Below, one piece after another: positions 17,722 through 28,515 of a stretch of 64,000 bases of DNA. The stretch's first letter is position 1; every line of letters starts with the position of its first letter. The translations under genes were made by a program, and so were the position numbers. A model generated the notes under the pieces. The model worked only from the letters and a program-made list of their open reading frames with translations. It had not been told where the DNA came from and made no database searches. Source of the DNA: Bog-756 sp963704585 (GTDB taxonomy: Bacteria > Actinomycetota > Acidimicrobiia > Acidimicrobiales > RAAP-2); NCBI GenBank assembly GCA_963704585.1, contig OY969919.1, positions 3,038,001-3,102,000 on the forward strand, given 5' to 3'.

Positions 17722-18503
17722 GCCAGGTCAACGACGACTGGGGGGGCAAGGTCATCGAACCGCAGTGCATTTCCGCCGTGACGGCGGCGACCGAAACGAT
17801 CTGTCCGATCGGCGATGTGCATGCGAGCCGTCTGATGGTCGCATACGGGGACTCGCACATCCTGATGTGGCTGCCAGCATTGGACAGCATCGCCAAGGAG
17901 GCCCACTACAAACTCATTGTCCTGTCCCACTGGTACTGCCCCGCCAGTCCGTTGACCATCATCGATCCCGAAGGCGTCGGTCCAGCGGACCAGCCGTTCC
18001 TCCCCTGCAACCAGTGGCACCATTGGTCAATCCGATGGATCCAGCAACACGAACCTTCCGTGGTGCTGGTCTCGCAGGAGAGCCTCTACGGGCCGCCGGC
18101 GAAGACGCGAAAAGCGGCAGAGTTCTTCACCCCGGCTAAGTGGCGTCAGGGCTTCACTTCTCTGCTCGCGAGCGTGAGCGCTCCGGGACGGAGGACGATC
18201 GTGCTCGGGAACATTCCCAGCCTTCTCTCATCGCCCCCTGCGTGCCTGGCCGCGCACAGCGACGTCCAGTCCTGCGCAACCCCGAAGCGTGAATCGACGC
18301 CGCCGTACGAGCAGGTCGATCGAGCAGTCACCACCGCTCTGGGAGCTCAATACGTGGACCCGACCGATTGGTTCTGCTCTGCGGTGTGCTCGCCGGTCGT
18401 CGCGCACTATCTCGTCTACTTCGACGCGTTCCACGTCACCGGCACCTATGCCCGGTACCTCGAACGGGTCTTGGCGAAGGCGTTCGCGCTGCCGTCATCG
18501 TAG
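16403..18503 (+). pseudogene. AT3/SGNH O-acyltransferase copy 1, frameshifted
   Basis: The reconstructed protein is about 700 aa. An AT3 membrane domain (FRPDVEGLRAVAIGLVVLYH with its catalytic His, then FFVISGFVITGLLL and SPLQNYWSLSVEEQFYVVYP) leads into an extracytoplasmic SGNH domain with MVAYGDSHILMWLPAL (Ser nucleophile) and YFDAFHVTGTYARYLERVL (His). The OafA-like family O-acetylates surface glycans. GTG 16403 follows GGGGAGGGG. Near 16675 one extra base, relative to copy 2, changes frame (FYAAPVPTD instead of FYARRCRRIL); the rest reads from about 16690 to 18503. The first 1.32 kb is almost identical to copy 2 on the other strand. The SGNH half is only distantly similar to it. Confidence 0.8.
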
Positions 18504-18506
18504 GGG

Positions 18507-18532
18507 ACGCGCGCTTTCCGATGAATGCGCGT
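18507..18532. terminator. Hairpin between convergent acyltransferase genes
   Basis: ACGCGC (18507-18512) and GCGCGT (18527-18532) pair around a 14-nt loop in the 34-bp gap between the two convergent stop codons, a plausible shared terminator without a U-tract. Confidence 0.4.
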
Positions 18533-18537
18533 GGAGG

Positions 18538-20659
18538 TCAGTGCATGGCCAGGTCGAGTTGCATGCCCAAGACGTTCTGCAGGTACTTCGCGTACGTTCC
18601 CGTGATGTGGTAGCGGTCCTGGTAGACCGTGAAGTGGCTGATCACCGCAGTACAGCGCGGCAGAACAGAGCCACGGTGTTGGATCGATGTATTGCGCGCC
18701 GACGGCTGCGATAACCGAACGCTCCACCGGTGTGAGGGGAACGGCAGCAGTGGGGAGCGGCGTCGAGCACGCCTGCACTTCGCTTCGGTTGCGAGCCAGG
18801 CAGTCAGGTCCTGCCTGTGCGAGCACTGGCACGTTCCCGATGAACACCTTCGAACTCGCAGGGCGGTTAATTGCTTCGATGAGCCGGGAGAGTCCGTCGG
18901 ACCAGGCGCGTGCATCGAATTGGATCTCGGGCGTCGTGGCGGTCGCGGGGGCGGTATAGAGGCTCTCCTGAGCGATCACCACCAAGTTCGGCCGGAGTCG
19001 GTTGATCGTCGAGACGGCCCAGCGGTGCCACTTGTCGCAGACGGCGAACGGTCCGCCGGCGGATCCGAAGCCGGGTGGATCGGAGACGGTCACCAGCTCA
19101 GCGGGACAGAAGTACTTGGCAATGACGATGAGCCGCCAGTGGTCACGCACCGCGATCCCGTTGAGGGCGGGCACCCACATCAATGCGTGCGAATCACCGT
19201 ACGCGATCATGAGTTTGGAGCCCGATGGATCGCCGAACGCGCACAGGGGTACTCGACTGGTGCCCGTGGGAGGGGTGCCTGCGCACGCGTAGTGGAGGGT
19301 ACCTCCGTAACCCACGAAGTCCGTGTCAGCGGACGTGAGCGACGGTTGCAGGTTCGCGGGCAAGGTCGTGATGTGCGGCGCGGCCGCCACCTGGCGGAGG
19401 ACGACCTGTTCGTTGGCCGCGGGGACGACGCGGTAGGCAGGCGCCGAGGTCGTCTGGCTGGCGATCAAGAGGCTGAGGAAGACGACGGTTGCGACGACCA
19501 GGGTGAGTCCCATGGCCACGCTCTTGCGCGAGGTGAGGCGCGCATGGCGGACCGGGTTCTCGATCAGCCGGAATGTGACCATGGAGATGGCCACCGCGAC
19601 GAGCACCAGCAAGAGGTTCTCGCCGACCGGCAGCGCGGACTTGCCCGCGTACTCGGCCGCGAGGATGAGGATCGGCCAGTGCCACAGGTAGAGGGAGTAG
19701 GAGAGCTTCCCGAGCCAGCGGCACGGCCCGAGTCCGAGCACCGTCTCCGCGCCGCCGGTGGGGATCGCCACGCCACCGGCGATGACGAGCGCGGCGCCGG
19801 CCACCGGAATGGCGACGAGCGAACCGGGATAGGCGGTCGTTGCGTTGAAGACGACGGCCGCGTAGGCGATCGCGGCGAGACCCGCCCAGGTGACGGCAGC
19901 TGCCAGCCGCGTGGGGACCTGCCGGAGCCACGGCGTGCTGACGGCGACGAGGGCGCCGAGTGCGAGCTCCCAGGCTCTGGTGAACGGCGAGAAGTATGCG
20001 CTTGACGGGTGGGTGGAGGTCTGGATGACAGAGAGCCAGTAGGACCCGGCGATCACCGCCACGAGCATCACGGTGAGGCGGACCCGCAACGACCAGAGGT
20101 GCTTCAGGCCGGCGACCAGCAGAAAGAGGGTCGGGTAGACGACGTAGAACTGTTCCTCGACCGAGAGCGACCAGTAATTCTGGAGCGGCGAGGGCGCCCG
20201 CAGGGCGGTCAGGTAGTTGGTGCCGATCGACTCGAAGTGGAAGTTCGACAAGAAGACGGCCGCCCACCGCCCGTCGTCGGCCGTGTAATTGCCGAGGACG
20301 AAGCCGAGGAGGACGTAGGTGGACACGACGACGACCACGATGACCAGGGTTGCCGCGGGAAGGATCCGTCGGCACCGACGCGCGTAGAAGCCGATGATCG
20401 ACGTCCGACCAGTACCCTGTCGTTCGCGCAGCAACAGCCCGGTGATCACGAAACCGGAGATCACGAAGAAGACGTCCACCCCCACATAGCCGCCTGAGAA
20501 GAGCGGCACGCCGGCGTGGTAGAGGACAACGAGACCGATCGCCACCGCGCGGAGCCCCTCGACGTCCGGCCGGAAGCGGCGGTCGTCTGGCGCCGTGCCG
20601 GCCTCGTCACCGGACGCGAGGAAGCGGCCCTCTGCCACCGCGGTCTGCTGCACCGTCAC
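18538..20659 (-). pseudogene. AT3/SGNH O-acyltransferase copy 2, frameshift near the 3' end
   Basis: GTG 20659 opens a frame of roughly 660 correct codons. It carries the AT3 membrane domain (DVEGLRAVAIGLVVLYHAGV, FYARRCRRILPAATLVIVVV, about ten membrane segments, YSLYLWHWPILILAAEY) and the SGNH domain with KLMIAYGDSHALMWVPALNG. Near 18656 an extra base shifts frame after DPTPWLCSA. The other frame gives CTAVISHFTVYQDRYHITGT and ends YLQNVLGMQLDLAMH at 18538. YHITGT contains the catalytic His. Overall length is 3n+1 nt. If the extra base is real, the gene loses its catalytic His and gains an unrelated tail. The arm shared with copy 1 is described separately. The product would O-acylate a cell-surface glycan. 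Confidence 0.8.
19336..20659 (-). repeat. Long inverted repeat, arm 2 (acyltransferase membrane domain)
   Basis: This is the partner of 16403-17721 in opposite orientation, and identity ends at 19336. It includes the start and the complete membrane domain of copy 2. Arms of this length and identity are a substrate for homologous recombination, which would invert 17722-19335 and exchange the SGNH domains of copies 1 and 2. Confidence 0.85.
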
Positions 20660-20779
20660 CCCCCTCTCTCCGTCGTAGCGCTCACGAACCGTCGGCGGCC
20701 ATCCCGCCGTGCAGGTGTTGGAGGAGGACCCAAACTAGCGAAGCCACGTGATGGGAGACGGCGAACCAGCGGGCGACGT

Positions 20780-22905
20780 TCATGACAGCCCGAGCGAAGT
20801 GCCGAGCACGTTCTGGAGATAGCGGGCGTATGTCTCGGTCACGTGTGCCTGGTCCCAGTAGACGACGTAGTGCCCTACGATCGGCGTGCAGACTGCCGAG
20901 CAGAACCAGGGGAGCGTGTCCACGTAACGCGCACCGACCATGGCTGAGGCCGATGCCTCGACGCCGGCATCGGGTGACGCCGCCGCGGCGATCGGCGTCG
21001 AGCACTCATGGACGTTGCCGGGGTGGAGCGACAGGCACGTCAGCACGTACAGGTCCATCGTCGGGAGATCACCGAGGAAGACGAGCTTCGACGTACCCCG
21101 GGCCAGCGCAGCATCGAGCGCAAGCAACCCGCGCTGCCACTCGTCGGGGGAGAAGCTCGTCGGCGCCCGGCCTCCAACACTGGGCGTGCGGTAGAAGTTC
21201 CCGTTCTCCTGTGAGACGACGACCATGGCCGGTCGATGCGCCACGATCCAGTGAACAGCCCATCGGTGCCACTGGTCGCACAGCGAATAGGGCTGACCCG
21301 GTTGCTGCCAGCCATACGGGTTCGCGACGGTGACCAGCTCGGCAGGGCAATTGAGCTTCGAGAGGACGACGAGGCGCAAATGGTCGCGACGCGGCGAGTG
21401 GCGCGAGCGCCGGCAGCCACATCGTCGCGTGGGAGTCTCCGTAGACGACGAGCAGCCGGTTGCCGCTTGGGTCGCCAACGGTGCAGATCGGCTGGGACCC
21501 TTGGCCGACATAGGCCGTGCAGAGTGGGCTTTCGATGTCGGATACCAGGAAGGTATCTTGAGCGGCCGCGGCCAGCGGCGGGCGGAGGTCCGGTGGCAAC
21601 GCCGTGATCGACGATGCCGCAGCGACCTGCTCGACGACGGACTGTTCGTTTGGTGCGGGGACGATCGGCGATGCGTCGGCACCTACGGGGCTCGCCGACT
21701 GGCTCACGATGGTGAGTGAGAGCCCGACGATTGTCGCCACGGCGAGTGTGACGCCACCCGCCACGCTTGTGCGGGACGGCAGCCGCCAGTGACGTATGGG
21801 GTTCTCGAGCACCCAATACGTGACCGCGGCCAGCGCTACAGCCAGAAGGACGAGGAGAAGATTGTCTCCCAGTGGCAGGCTCCGCTTGCCGACCCGCTCG
21901 GCCGCAAGGATGAGGATCGGCCAATGCCAGAGGTAGAGGCTGTACGAGCGACGGCCGAGCCACTGCATTGGTCCCCTCGCGAGCAGGATCTCCACACCCC
22001 GGACTGGTCGCGCCGCGCCGCCTGCTACGACGCAGGCGGCGCCGACGACGGGGATCGCGACAAGCGACCCCGGGTATGCGGTGGACGAGGTGAAGATCAG
22101 TGTTGCCCAGATGATCGCCGCGATCCCCAGCCACGTCAGACACATCGCGACTCTGCCGCGGTACACGCTGCAACCACGGTGTGCCGACTGCGACCATCGC
22201 GCCGAGCGCCAGTTCCCAAGCGCGCGTGAACGGTGAGAAATAGGCCGAGGTGGGGCTGGACGCCGTCTGGGCGATCGACAGCCAGTACGAGGTGGCGATC
22301 ACGACTCCGAGGACGCAGAGAAGGCGGGCACGCATCGAGACGGTGTCCCTGACCGCGGCTACGAAAGCAATCACGGTCGGGAACACGATATAGAACTGCT
22401 CCTCGACCGCAAGCGACCAGTAGTTCTGGAGGGGCGACGGCGGCTGCGATTGGGTGAAGTAATTGGTGCCGACGGATGCGAAGTGCACGTTGGAGAGGAA
22501 GGCCGCAGCCCACCTGCCGTCATCCGCGACGATGTTCCCCGATGCCGCGCCGAGCAGGAGGTAGGAGAACGCGACGGTGACCAGGATGACCAAGGTCGCG
22601 GCCGGGAGGATTCTCCGGCATCGTCGCGCGTAGAAGTCGACGATCGATGTCCCGCCGGTGCTCTGACGTTCGCGCAGCAGCAGTCCCGTGATCACAAAAC
22701 CCGAGATCACGAAGAAGACGTCGACCCCCACATATCCTCCGGTGAGGTGTGGAACGCCGGCATGGAAGAGCACAACGATGCCGACCGCGACCGCACGAAG
22801 TCCCTCGACGTCTGGCCGGAAGGGACGGTCGTTCGGAGCACTCCCCGCCTCTTCCCCCGACGCGAGGTACCGAGTGCTCTCGACCGCAGTCTGCTGCACC
22901 GTCAC
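20780..22905 (-). pseudogene. AT3/SGNH O-acyltransferase copy 3, two frameshifts
   Basis: GTG 22905 is followed by VQQTAVESTRYLASGEEAGS, the same N-terminal pattern as copies 1 and 2. The AT3 domain runs to SAYFSPFTRAWELALGAMVA. An extra base near 22155 moves the frame to CLTWLGIAAIIWATLIF and RRSYSLYLWHWPILILAAER. A second extra base near 21397, after LLVVYGDSHATMWLPALAPL, moves it to RDHLRLVVLSKLNCPAELV, ending VTETYARYLQNVLGTSLGLS at 20780. The length is 3n+2 nt, consistent with two insertions. It is clearly diverged from copies 1 and 2, so it belongs to an older duplication, oriented like copy 2 and 120 bp upstream of it. All catalytic signatures survive across frames. Confidence 0.78.
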
Positions 22906-23177
22906 CCCCCTCGGTCCCCCGAGACCACTCGCCCCTATTTTCCGCTGCTGCTCCGTCGTGAGACCGAGGACCGCCAACGGGTACGACTTCGGGCCGCGGC
23001 CTCAGCAACTGTCACGTGTCCGGCGTCGAAGTCCAGTGAATGTGATCGACCGCAACTCCGGTGAGGACGCGATATTACGTGAGCCACGGACTCCGGAGGG
23101 TGCCGGCGAATCGATCCGAACTAGGATCTCCGGAACGTGTCCGCCGTGGTGGGGCCGCGAGGGGAGGAGGACGGTTC

Positions 23178-24395
23178 GTGTCGGATGCCGTAACGTCCGA
23201 AGTGGGAGTCGAGGAGCCAACCGCTCCGCGCGCGTTGTTGCGCACCGGACTCGGGCTCACGGTCGCAAGCTGGTTGGCGAGCCGATTCATCGTGGGGATC
23301 GTGTGGGGACCGGTCCGGAATCCGTTCTCATTTGTCCCGAATCAGTGGATCCGCTGGGACAGCTTCAACTATGCCTCGATCGTCCTGCACGGTAGGACAT
23401 TCGCAAGGTGCTCGAGCCCACCATTTGCCTCGCACCCAAATCCGTTGAGCCAAGTGTGGTGCGGTACGGCTGGATGGCTTCCCGGATTTCCATGGCTCGT
23501 CCGCGTGTTCAACCTTCTTGGCATCTCGTTCCAGAGCGTCGGCATCGTGATCACCTGGACTGCAATGGCGGCGGCGCTATTCCTCGTGTGGTTCGGCTGG
23601 GGGCGCGAGCTGACGGTGCCGCGGGCGTTCGCGATGATGATGCTGTTCGGACTGTTTCCGGGTGCCGTCTACAACTTTGCCTACTTTCCGACGTCGCTGG
23701 CGCTCGCGTCAGTTGTGGGCGCCGCGATCGCGATAGGCAAGGGCAGGTATTGGGCTGGCGCGCTCCTCCTGACGGCGGCAGGACTCTGCTACCCATCCGC
23801 ATGGTTTGCAGCCATCGGAATCGCGGTCGCGCTGGTCGCCACCGCCTGGAATCTCGGTGACTCAGTCCTCATGCGCCGTGCATTCTGGGGTCTTGCCGGA
23901 TTTGGTTCCATCGCGATCCTCTTCATCGATGATCAACTCTCGTTCCGTTACGTCGGGGCATACTTCGTCGAGAACACGCAACGTGGAGTACGGGCATCGG
24001 GATACCCCGGGATGGACTTCCTCCGCATGCTCTTCACGCAGAACACGGTGGAGCAGCATTCGATTGGCGGTTTCGCCGGAGCAATACTTGCAGTCCAGGC
24101 GCTCCTCGCAATCGTGCTCGCGGTAGTCGGTGCCTGCCTTGCGTGGAAGTCATGGCGAAGTGTGGACCACGACAAGCTGATCATCTATCCAGCGGCGATC
24201 GGCGTGGGAGTTGTTCTCGGCGTCCTATTCCTCTCGGCGGGCGCAGGATCCTGGAACCGGAGCATCGTGCTCGCGGCACCATGTGTGGTGTGTGTGCGTC
24301 GGCTGCCCTACGCGTTCCTTTTCCCCCTGATCGCAATCGCGGGCTTCACAGCCGCGGTCCTCGGAGACTCGTTCTTCGCCGGCTCCCTTATCTAA
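23178..24395 (+). CDS. Polytopic membrane protein, PIG-V/GT-C-like
   Basis: The 405-aa protein starts at GTG 23178. It is preceded at the ideal distance by GGGGAGGAGG (23161-23170), which decides the start over an upstream in-frame ATG at 23061. About ten hydrophobic segments are visible. The first periplasmic loop has WIRWDSFNYASIVLHGR, where the Asp resembles the catalytic Asp of GT-C glycosyltransferases, followed by GWLPGFPWLVRVF, a pattern seen in PIG-V/mannosyltransferase-like proteins (the WFPxxP region). It would use a polyprenyl-phosphate sugar outside the membrane. Base composition is a little less GC-rich than its neighbours. It is followed directly by the IS630 remnant. Assignment to GT-C is by motif and topology. 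Confidence 0.65.
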   Translation: MSDAVTSEVGVEEPTAPRALLRTGLGLTVASWLASRFIVGIVWGPVRNPFSFVPNQWIRWDSFNYASIVLHGRTFARCSSPPFASHPNPLSQVWCGTAGWLPGFPWLVRVFNLLGISFQSVGIVITWTAMAAALFLVWFGWGRELTVPRAFAMMMLFGLFPGAVYNFAYFPTSLALASVVGAAIAIGKGRYWAGALLLTAAGLCYPSAWFAAIGIAVALVATAWNLGDSVLMRRAFWGLAGFGSIAILFIDDQLSFRYVGAYFVENTQRGVRASGYPGMDFLRMLFTQNTVEQHSIGGFAGAILAVQALLAIVLAVVGACLAWKSWRSVDHDKLIIYPAAIGVGVVLGVLFLSAGAGSWNRSIVLAAPCVVCVRRLPYAFLFPLIAIAGFTAAVLGDSFFAGSLI

Positions 24396-24488
24396 TTCTT
24401 CATCGAGTGCCGTGACCGGCAACGTTGATTGGGGCGCGTCTGCCCCTGACGAACCGGATCACGCACACTTGGTTGATGGCCGAACGTG

Positions 24489-24920
24489 TGCAGGTCCGAG
24501 ATCTGACGAACGTCGACGGCAACAGCATGTTTCAGCATTGTGTGACGAGGGTCGGGGTCGGTGGTGCGAAGGCGAAGAGCCCCGATCATCTCGTGGTCCG
24601 TTCAGGCCATGGACGTGCCGGCCATCGCCAAGATCGCCTTGACCTCCGAGGTTCGGGTCCGTCAGGTGATCCGCAATTTCTATGCCGACGGGTCCGACTC
24701 CCTCGCTGCGAAGTATGCCGGCGGGCGCCTCGCAAAGTTCACCTTGCCTGAATGTCAGGCGATCAAAAAGGTCGCCCTGTTCCGTGCGCTGGACCACGGC
24801 ATGCCCTTTTCGACCTGGAGTTAGTCGATGCTGACCGAACTCCTGGTCGCCGATGGGGTGGTCGACGACCTCAGCCATAAGGACCTCCGGGTCCATCTCC
24901 AAGAGGAAGGCGTGTCGATT
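24489..24920 (+). pseudogene. IS630-family transposase, N-terminal fragment
   Basis: VQVRDLTNVDGNSM, then, in a second frame, RRRRAPIISWSVQAMDVPAI, then AKIALTSEVRVRQVIRNFYA and YAGGRLAKFTLPECQAIKK match the helix-turn-helix N-terminus of IS630/Tc1-mariner-like transposases. After PFSTWS there is an in-frame TAG (24822-24824) where the family has Leu, and reading continues TELLVADGVVDDLSHKDLRV. A frameshift and a stop show this copy was already decayed, or became so. It is cut at 24920 by the left end of IS21a. Confidence 0.75.
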
Positions 24921-24925
24921 TGTCA

Positions 24926-25001
24926 GCGTTCAAGTAATCCCGCAGCTCAGCGGGCCTGCGTTCAAGTAATCCCGCACCTCGGCGTTCAAGTTATCCCGCA
25001 C
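24926..25001 (+). repeat. IS21a left-end multiple terminal repeats
   Basis: Three direct copies of a 20-bp unit, GCGTTCAAGT(A/T)ATCCCGCA(C/G), begin at 24926, 24958 and 24982. In IS21 such repeats are the binding sites for the IstA transposase. Confidence 0.8.
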
Positions 25002-25076
25002 TTCTGAGGCGGGGTCCACCGCTCGGGCTCCTTGTTCCAGTAGCCGCTTCCTCGTCCCCAGAGGCGAGGAGCGCCG

Positions 25077-26644
25077 ATGACAAGGAGAACGTTCACCGTG
25101 ATCGACATCGTCGAGATCCTCATGCACTGGCACGCCGGCCGGAAGAAGGCCGAGGTCGCCAGGAGCCTCGGAGTGGATCGGGGCACCGTCGCCAAGTACA
25201 CCGCCAGGGCGGCGGCCGAGGGCCACGTGCCCGGCGGCCAGCCGCTCACCGCAGAACAGTGGGGAGCACTCGTCCACCGCTGGTTCCCCGAGCTCGTCGA
25301 CCCGCGAGAGCGGAGCCTCACCCACGAGACGATCGACGTGTTCCGTGCCGACATCAAGGAGATGCTGGAGACCAACACGGCGACGACCGTGCACCAGCGC
25401 CTGCGCGACGAGCACGGCCTGGACGTGAGCCTCACGAGCTTCCGCCGCTACGTGTGGCGCGAGTTCCCCGAGGACAGCTTGCGCAACATCGCCACACCAC
25501 CGCGCCCCGAAGTCGCCGCCGGTGAAGAGGCCCAGGTCGACTACGGCTACCTCGGCACGTGGCTCGACCCGATCGCCGGGCGGATGCGCCGGGTGTGGGC
25601 GTTCGTCGTCGTGCTTGCACGCTCGCGCCACATGTTCGTGGCGCCGGTGCTGACGATGGACCAGCGCACCTGGACCCAGTGCCACGTCGAGGCCTTCGAG
25701 TTCTTCGGCGGCGTGGTGCGCCGGGTGGTGTCGGACAACCTGAAGACCGGGGTGATCAAGCCCGACATCTACGACCCGTTGCTCAACCGCTCCTACGCGG
25801 AGCTCGCCGCCCACTACGGCTGCCTGATCGACCCGGCGCGTGCGGTCAAGCCGAAGGACAAGCCCCGCGTCGAACGACAGATGCCCTACGTGCGCGATTC
25901 GATGTGGCGCGGGCGCGACTGGCTCAGCGTCGCCGACATGCGCGCCGGGGCACGGACCTGGTGCACCGATGTCGCCGGGTCACGCTCCCATCGATCACTC
26001 GAGGGTGCGTCACCGCTCGCGGTTTTCTCCGCCGTCGAGGCCCCGGCGCTGATCGCGCTCCCGAGATCGACCTTCGAGCTCGCCACGTGGAGCCGGCCGA
26101 AGGTCGGACCCGACTGCCACGTGAAGGTGGGCAAGGCCCTCTACTCGGTCCCGTGGCGTTTCATCGGCAGCCACGTCGACGCCCGCAGCGGTGACACGAC
26201 CGTCGAGCTCTACGTCGACGCCAAGGTGGTGAAGACCTGGGCGCGGGCCGAGAAGGGCAAGCAGACCGACTGGGCCGACTTCCCGTCGGAGAAGGTGGCC
26301 TTCTTCATGCGCACCCCCCAGTGGTGCCTGAAGCGTGCCGCAGACCTTGGGACACACGTGAAGGCCCTGGTGGAGGGTCTGCTCGGCGTCCACGCCCTCT
26401 ACAGGCTGCGCCAGGCCCAAGGGGTCGTGCGCCTCAGTGACAAGTATGGCGCGCAGCGCCTGGATGCCGCGTGCAGGCGGGCCATCGAGATCGGCGATCC
26501 CGAGTACCGGACGGTGAAGGGGATCCTCGTCGCCGGCACCGAGGACGAGGGTGTGGCCGAGGAAGCACCACCGCCCGACGCGCCGCCCACCTCCACGGAC
26601 CGACCACGCTGTTCGCCACGCTCGCCGTCGAGGTGGCGCAATGA
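25077..26644 (+). pseudogene. istA: IS21a istA transposase, one frameshift near its end
   Basis: ATG 25077 follows GAGGCGAGGAG. The N-terminus has a helix-turn-helix (HAGRKKAEVARSLGVDRGTV). The DDE integrase core has AQVDYGYLGTWLDPI (first Asp), HVEAFEFFGGVVRRVVSDN (second Asp region), and LLNRSYAELAAHYGCL with KPRVERQM (Glu). IstA cuts and joins the IS ends. Near 26580 one base is missing: the frame that restores AHLHGPTTLFATLAVEVAQ ends at TGA 26642-26644, overlapping the istB ATG. In the present frame the ORF runs on into istB. About 500 of some 523 codons are unaffected, so a truncated tail or a sequencing error are both possible. Confidence 0.8.
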
Positions 26645-26764
26645 AGGCGCACCAGCTGGAGACGACACTGCGGTCGCTCGCGCTCTCGGGCATGCTCGAC
26701 ACGTTGGAGGTCCGGCTCTCCCAGGCGCACGCCGGCGAGCTCGGGCACGTCGAGTTCCTCCAAG
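26641..26764 (+). pseudogene. istB: IS21a istB, 5' fragment
   Basis: MKAHQLETTLRSLALSGMLD and LEVRLSQAHAGELGHVEFLQ are the N-terminus of the IstB AAA+ helper. The gene is cut after FLQ by IS21b, which duplicated TCCAAG (26759-26764). The remainder resumes at 29722. The two pieces total 753 nt and join in frame as FLQ-ALCEDELARRD, proving insertion into an intact istB. Confidence 0.85.
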
Positions 26765-26937
26765 TGTCAGCCGTCACGGAATTCCCTATTTGAGGCGCTT
26801 TTCCGTCAAGTAATTCCCTAACCCGCCGTCACGGAATTCCCTGGCTTGCCGTCACGGAATTCCCTGGTGGGTAGGGATCCCTCGCTCCGGCCACTTATCC
26901 GTTGAGCATCCCCTCGTCGACGAGACGAGGAGGACGA

Positions 26938-28515
26938 GTGGCAAGGAGAACGATCAGAGTGATCGACGTAGTCGAACTGTTCCAGCACTGGCATGCCGGG
27001 CGCCGCATCGGCGAGCTGAGCTCGTCGCTCGGCATGGACCCCAAGACCGTGCGCAAGTACATCATGCCGGCCAGAGACGCCGGCATCGTCCCGGGCGGCC
27101 CGCCGCTGAGCGCCGAGGAGTGGGCCGCAGCTCGCCGAAGGCTGGTTTCCAGAACTGGTGGATCGATCCCGGCGCCAGACCACATGGCCCGAGATCGCCC
27201 CGCACCACGACCGCATCAAGGACTGGATCGGGGTGGTGACCATCGCCACCATGCACCAGCGCCTGCGCGACGACCACGGACTCGAGCGCGTCGGAGTCAT
27301 CGGTGCGTCGCTACATCTGGGCCAACTTCGAAGAAGAGGTAGCCCGGGCAGCGGTGACGGGTGCTGCGCGACACGCCACCGGCCGGCGAGGAAGCACAAG
27401 TGGACTATGGGTTGCTCGGGCGCTGGTTCGACCCGGCGCCGGAACGCTGGCGTCGGGTGCAAGGCTTCATCATGGTGCTGGCGTTCAGCCGCATCATGTT
27501 CTTGCGGCCGGTGCTCACCATGGACGAGGCGTCGTGGGTCGAGAGCCACGTCCTGGCCTTCGAATTCTTCGGCGGCGTGGTCGCCCGGGTGCGTGCCCGA
27601 CAATCTGAAGACAGGGGTGATCAAGGCCGATCTCTATGACCCGCTCATCAACAGGTCCTTCGGTGAGTTCGCCGACCACTACGGCATGTCTGGTCGACCC
27701 CGCCCGGGTCCGCAAAAGCCCCGGGACAAGGCCCGGGTCGAACGGCCGGTGCCCTATTGCCGAGACTCGTTCTTCGCCGGGCGCGCCGAGCGAGTTCAAC
27801 GACCTCGCGTACATGCAGGCCGACGGGCTGCGTTGGTGCGCGCAGGTGGCCAACACACCGCCAGCACCGAGGCATCGATCGGATCGCCCCCCAGGTACTG
27901 TTCGACGCCGAGGAGAAGGCTCTGCTGCTTCCGTTGCCGCGTTCACCGTTCGAGCTGGCGAAGTGGTCGACACCCAAGGTCCCGCCCGACATCCACGTCA
28001 AGGTGGGCAGGGCGCTCTACAGCGTGCCGTGGATCCACATCGGAAAGGTGGTCGACGCCCGGCAGAGCGCACGCACCGTCGAGATCTACTTCGAAGGCAT
28101 CCTGGTCACCACCCACGTGCGCATCCGAGCGGGGCAAGCAGACCAACTACGACCACTACCCGCCCGAGAAGATCGCCTTCATGATGCGCACCCCGGCGTG
28201 GTGCCGCCGGCGGGCGGCCGAGCTCGGTGAGCCGTGGACCAGGTGGTGGCCGCCATCATGGAGGTCAACGCCCTCTATCGCCTCCGCCAGGCCCAGGGAG
28301 TCGTGGGGCTGGCCGACAAGTACGGGGCCGAGCGCCTCGATGCCGCCTGCGAGCGGGCCCTGGTGGCTGGGGACCCGTCCTACAAGACGGTCAAGGGCAT
28401 CCTGGCCGCCGGCATCGAGCTCGACGAGGAACACGAGACCCAGTCCCCGCCGGCCGCCCCGGCCCACCTGCACGGGCCCGAGCGGCTCTTCGACATCGGG
28501 GAGGCGGCCCGATGA
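26938..28515 (+). pseudogene. istA: IS21b istA transposase, several frameshifts
   Basis: GTG 26938 follows GAGGAGG. RTIRVIDVVELFQHWHAGRR and MDPKTVRKYIMPARDAGIVP match the N-terminal helix-turn-helix. The frame then breaks several times (about 27130, 27290, 27590, 27690, 27790, 27870, 28130, 28220). The pieces still read EEAQVDYGLLGRWFDPAPER, LTMDEASWVESHVLAFEFFG, VKVGRALYSVPWIHIGKVVD and EVNALYRLRQAQGVVGLADK, ending GPERLFDIGEAAR at 28515. The product cannot be made as the sequence stands. The density of frameshifts here is higher than in IS21a, which suggests real decay or a poorly resolved repeat. Confidence 0.78.

Noticed and set aside
18629..20005. A 458-codon plus-strand frame within copy 2 of the acyltransferase
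   Set aside because: It is rich in Arg, Gly, Glu and Asp, antisense to clear membrane helices, and its twin occurs opposite copy 1 for the same reason.
24926..25001. Three regularly spaced 20-bp repeats that could suggest a small CRISPR-like array
   Set aside because: Spacing is irregular (32 and 24 bases), inverted relatives occur at the other end of the element, and they sit at IS21 termini.
26771..26865. Four repeats of CCGTCACGGAATTCCCT with short spacers
   Set aside because: They are the left-end repeats of IS21b, with inverted copies at 29669-29709; no cas genes are present.
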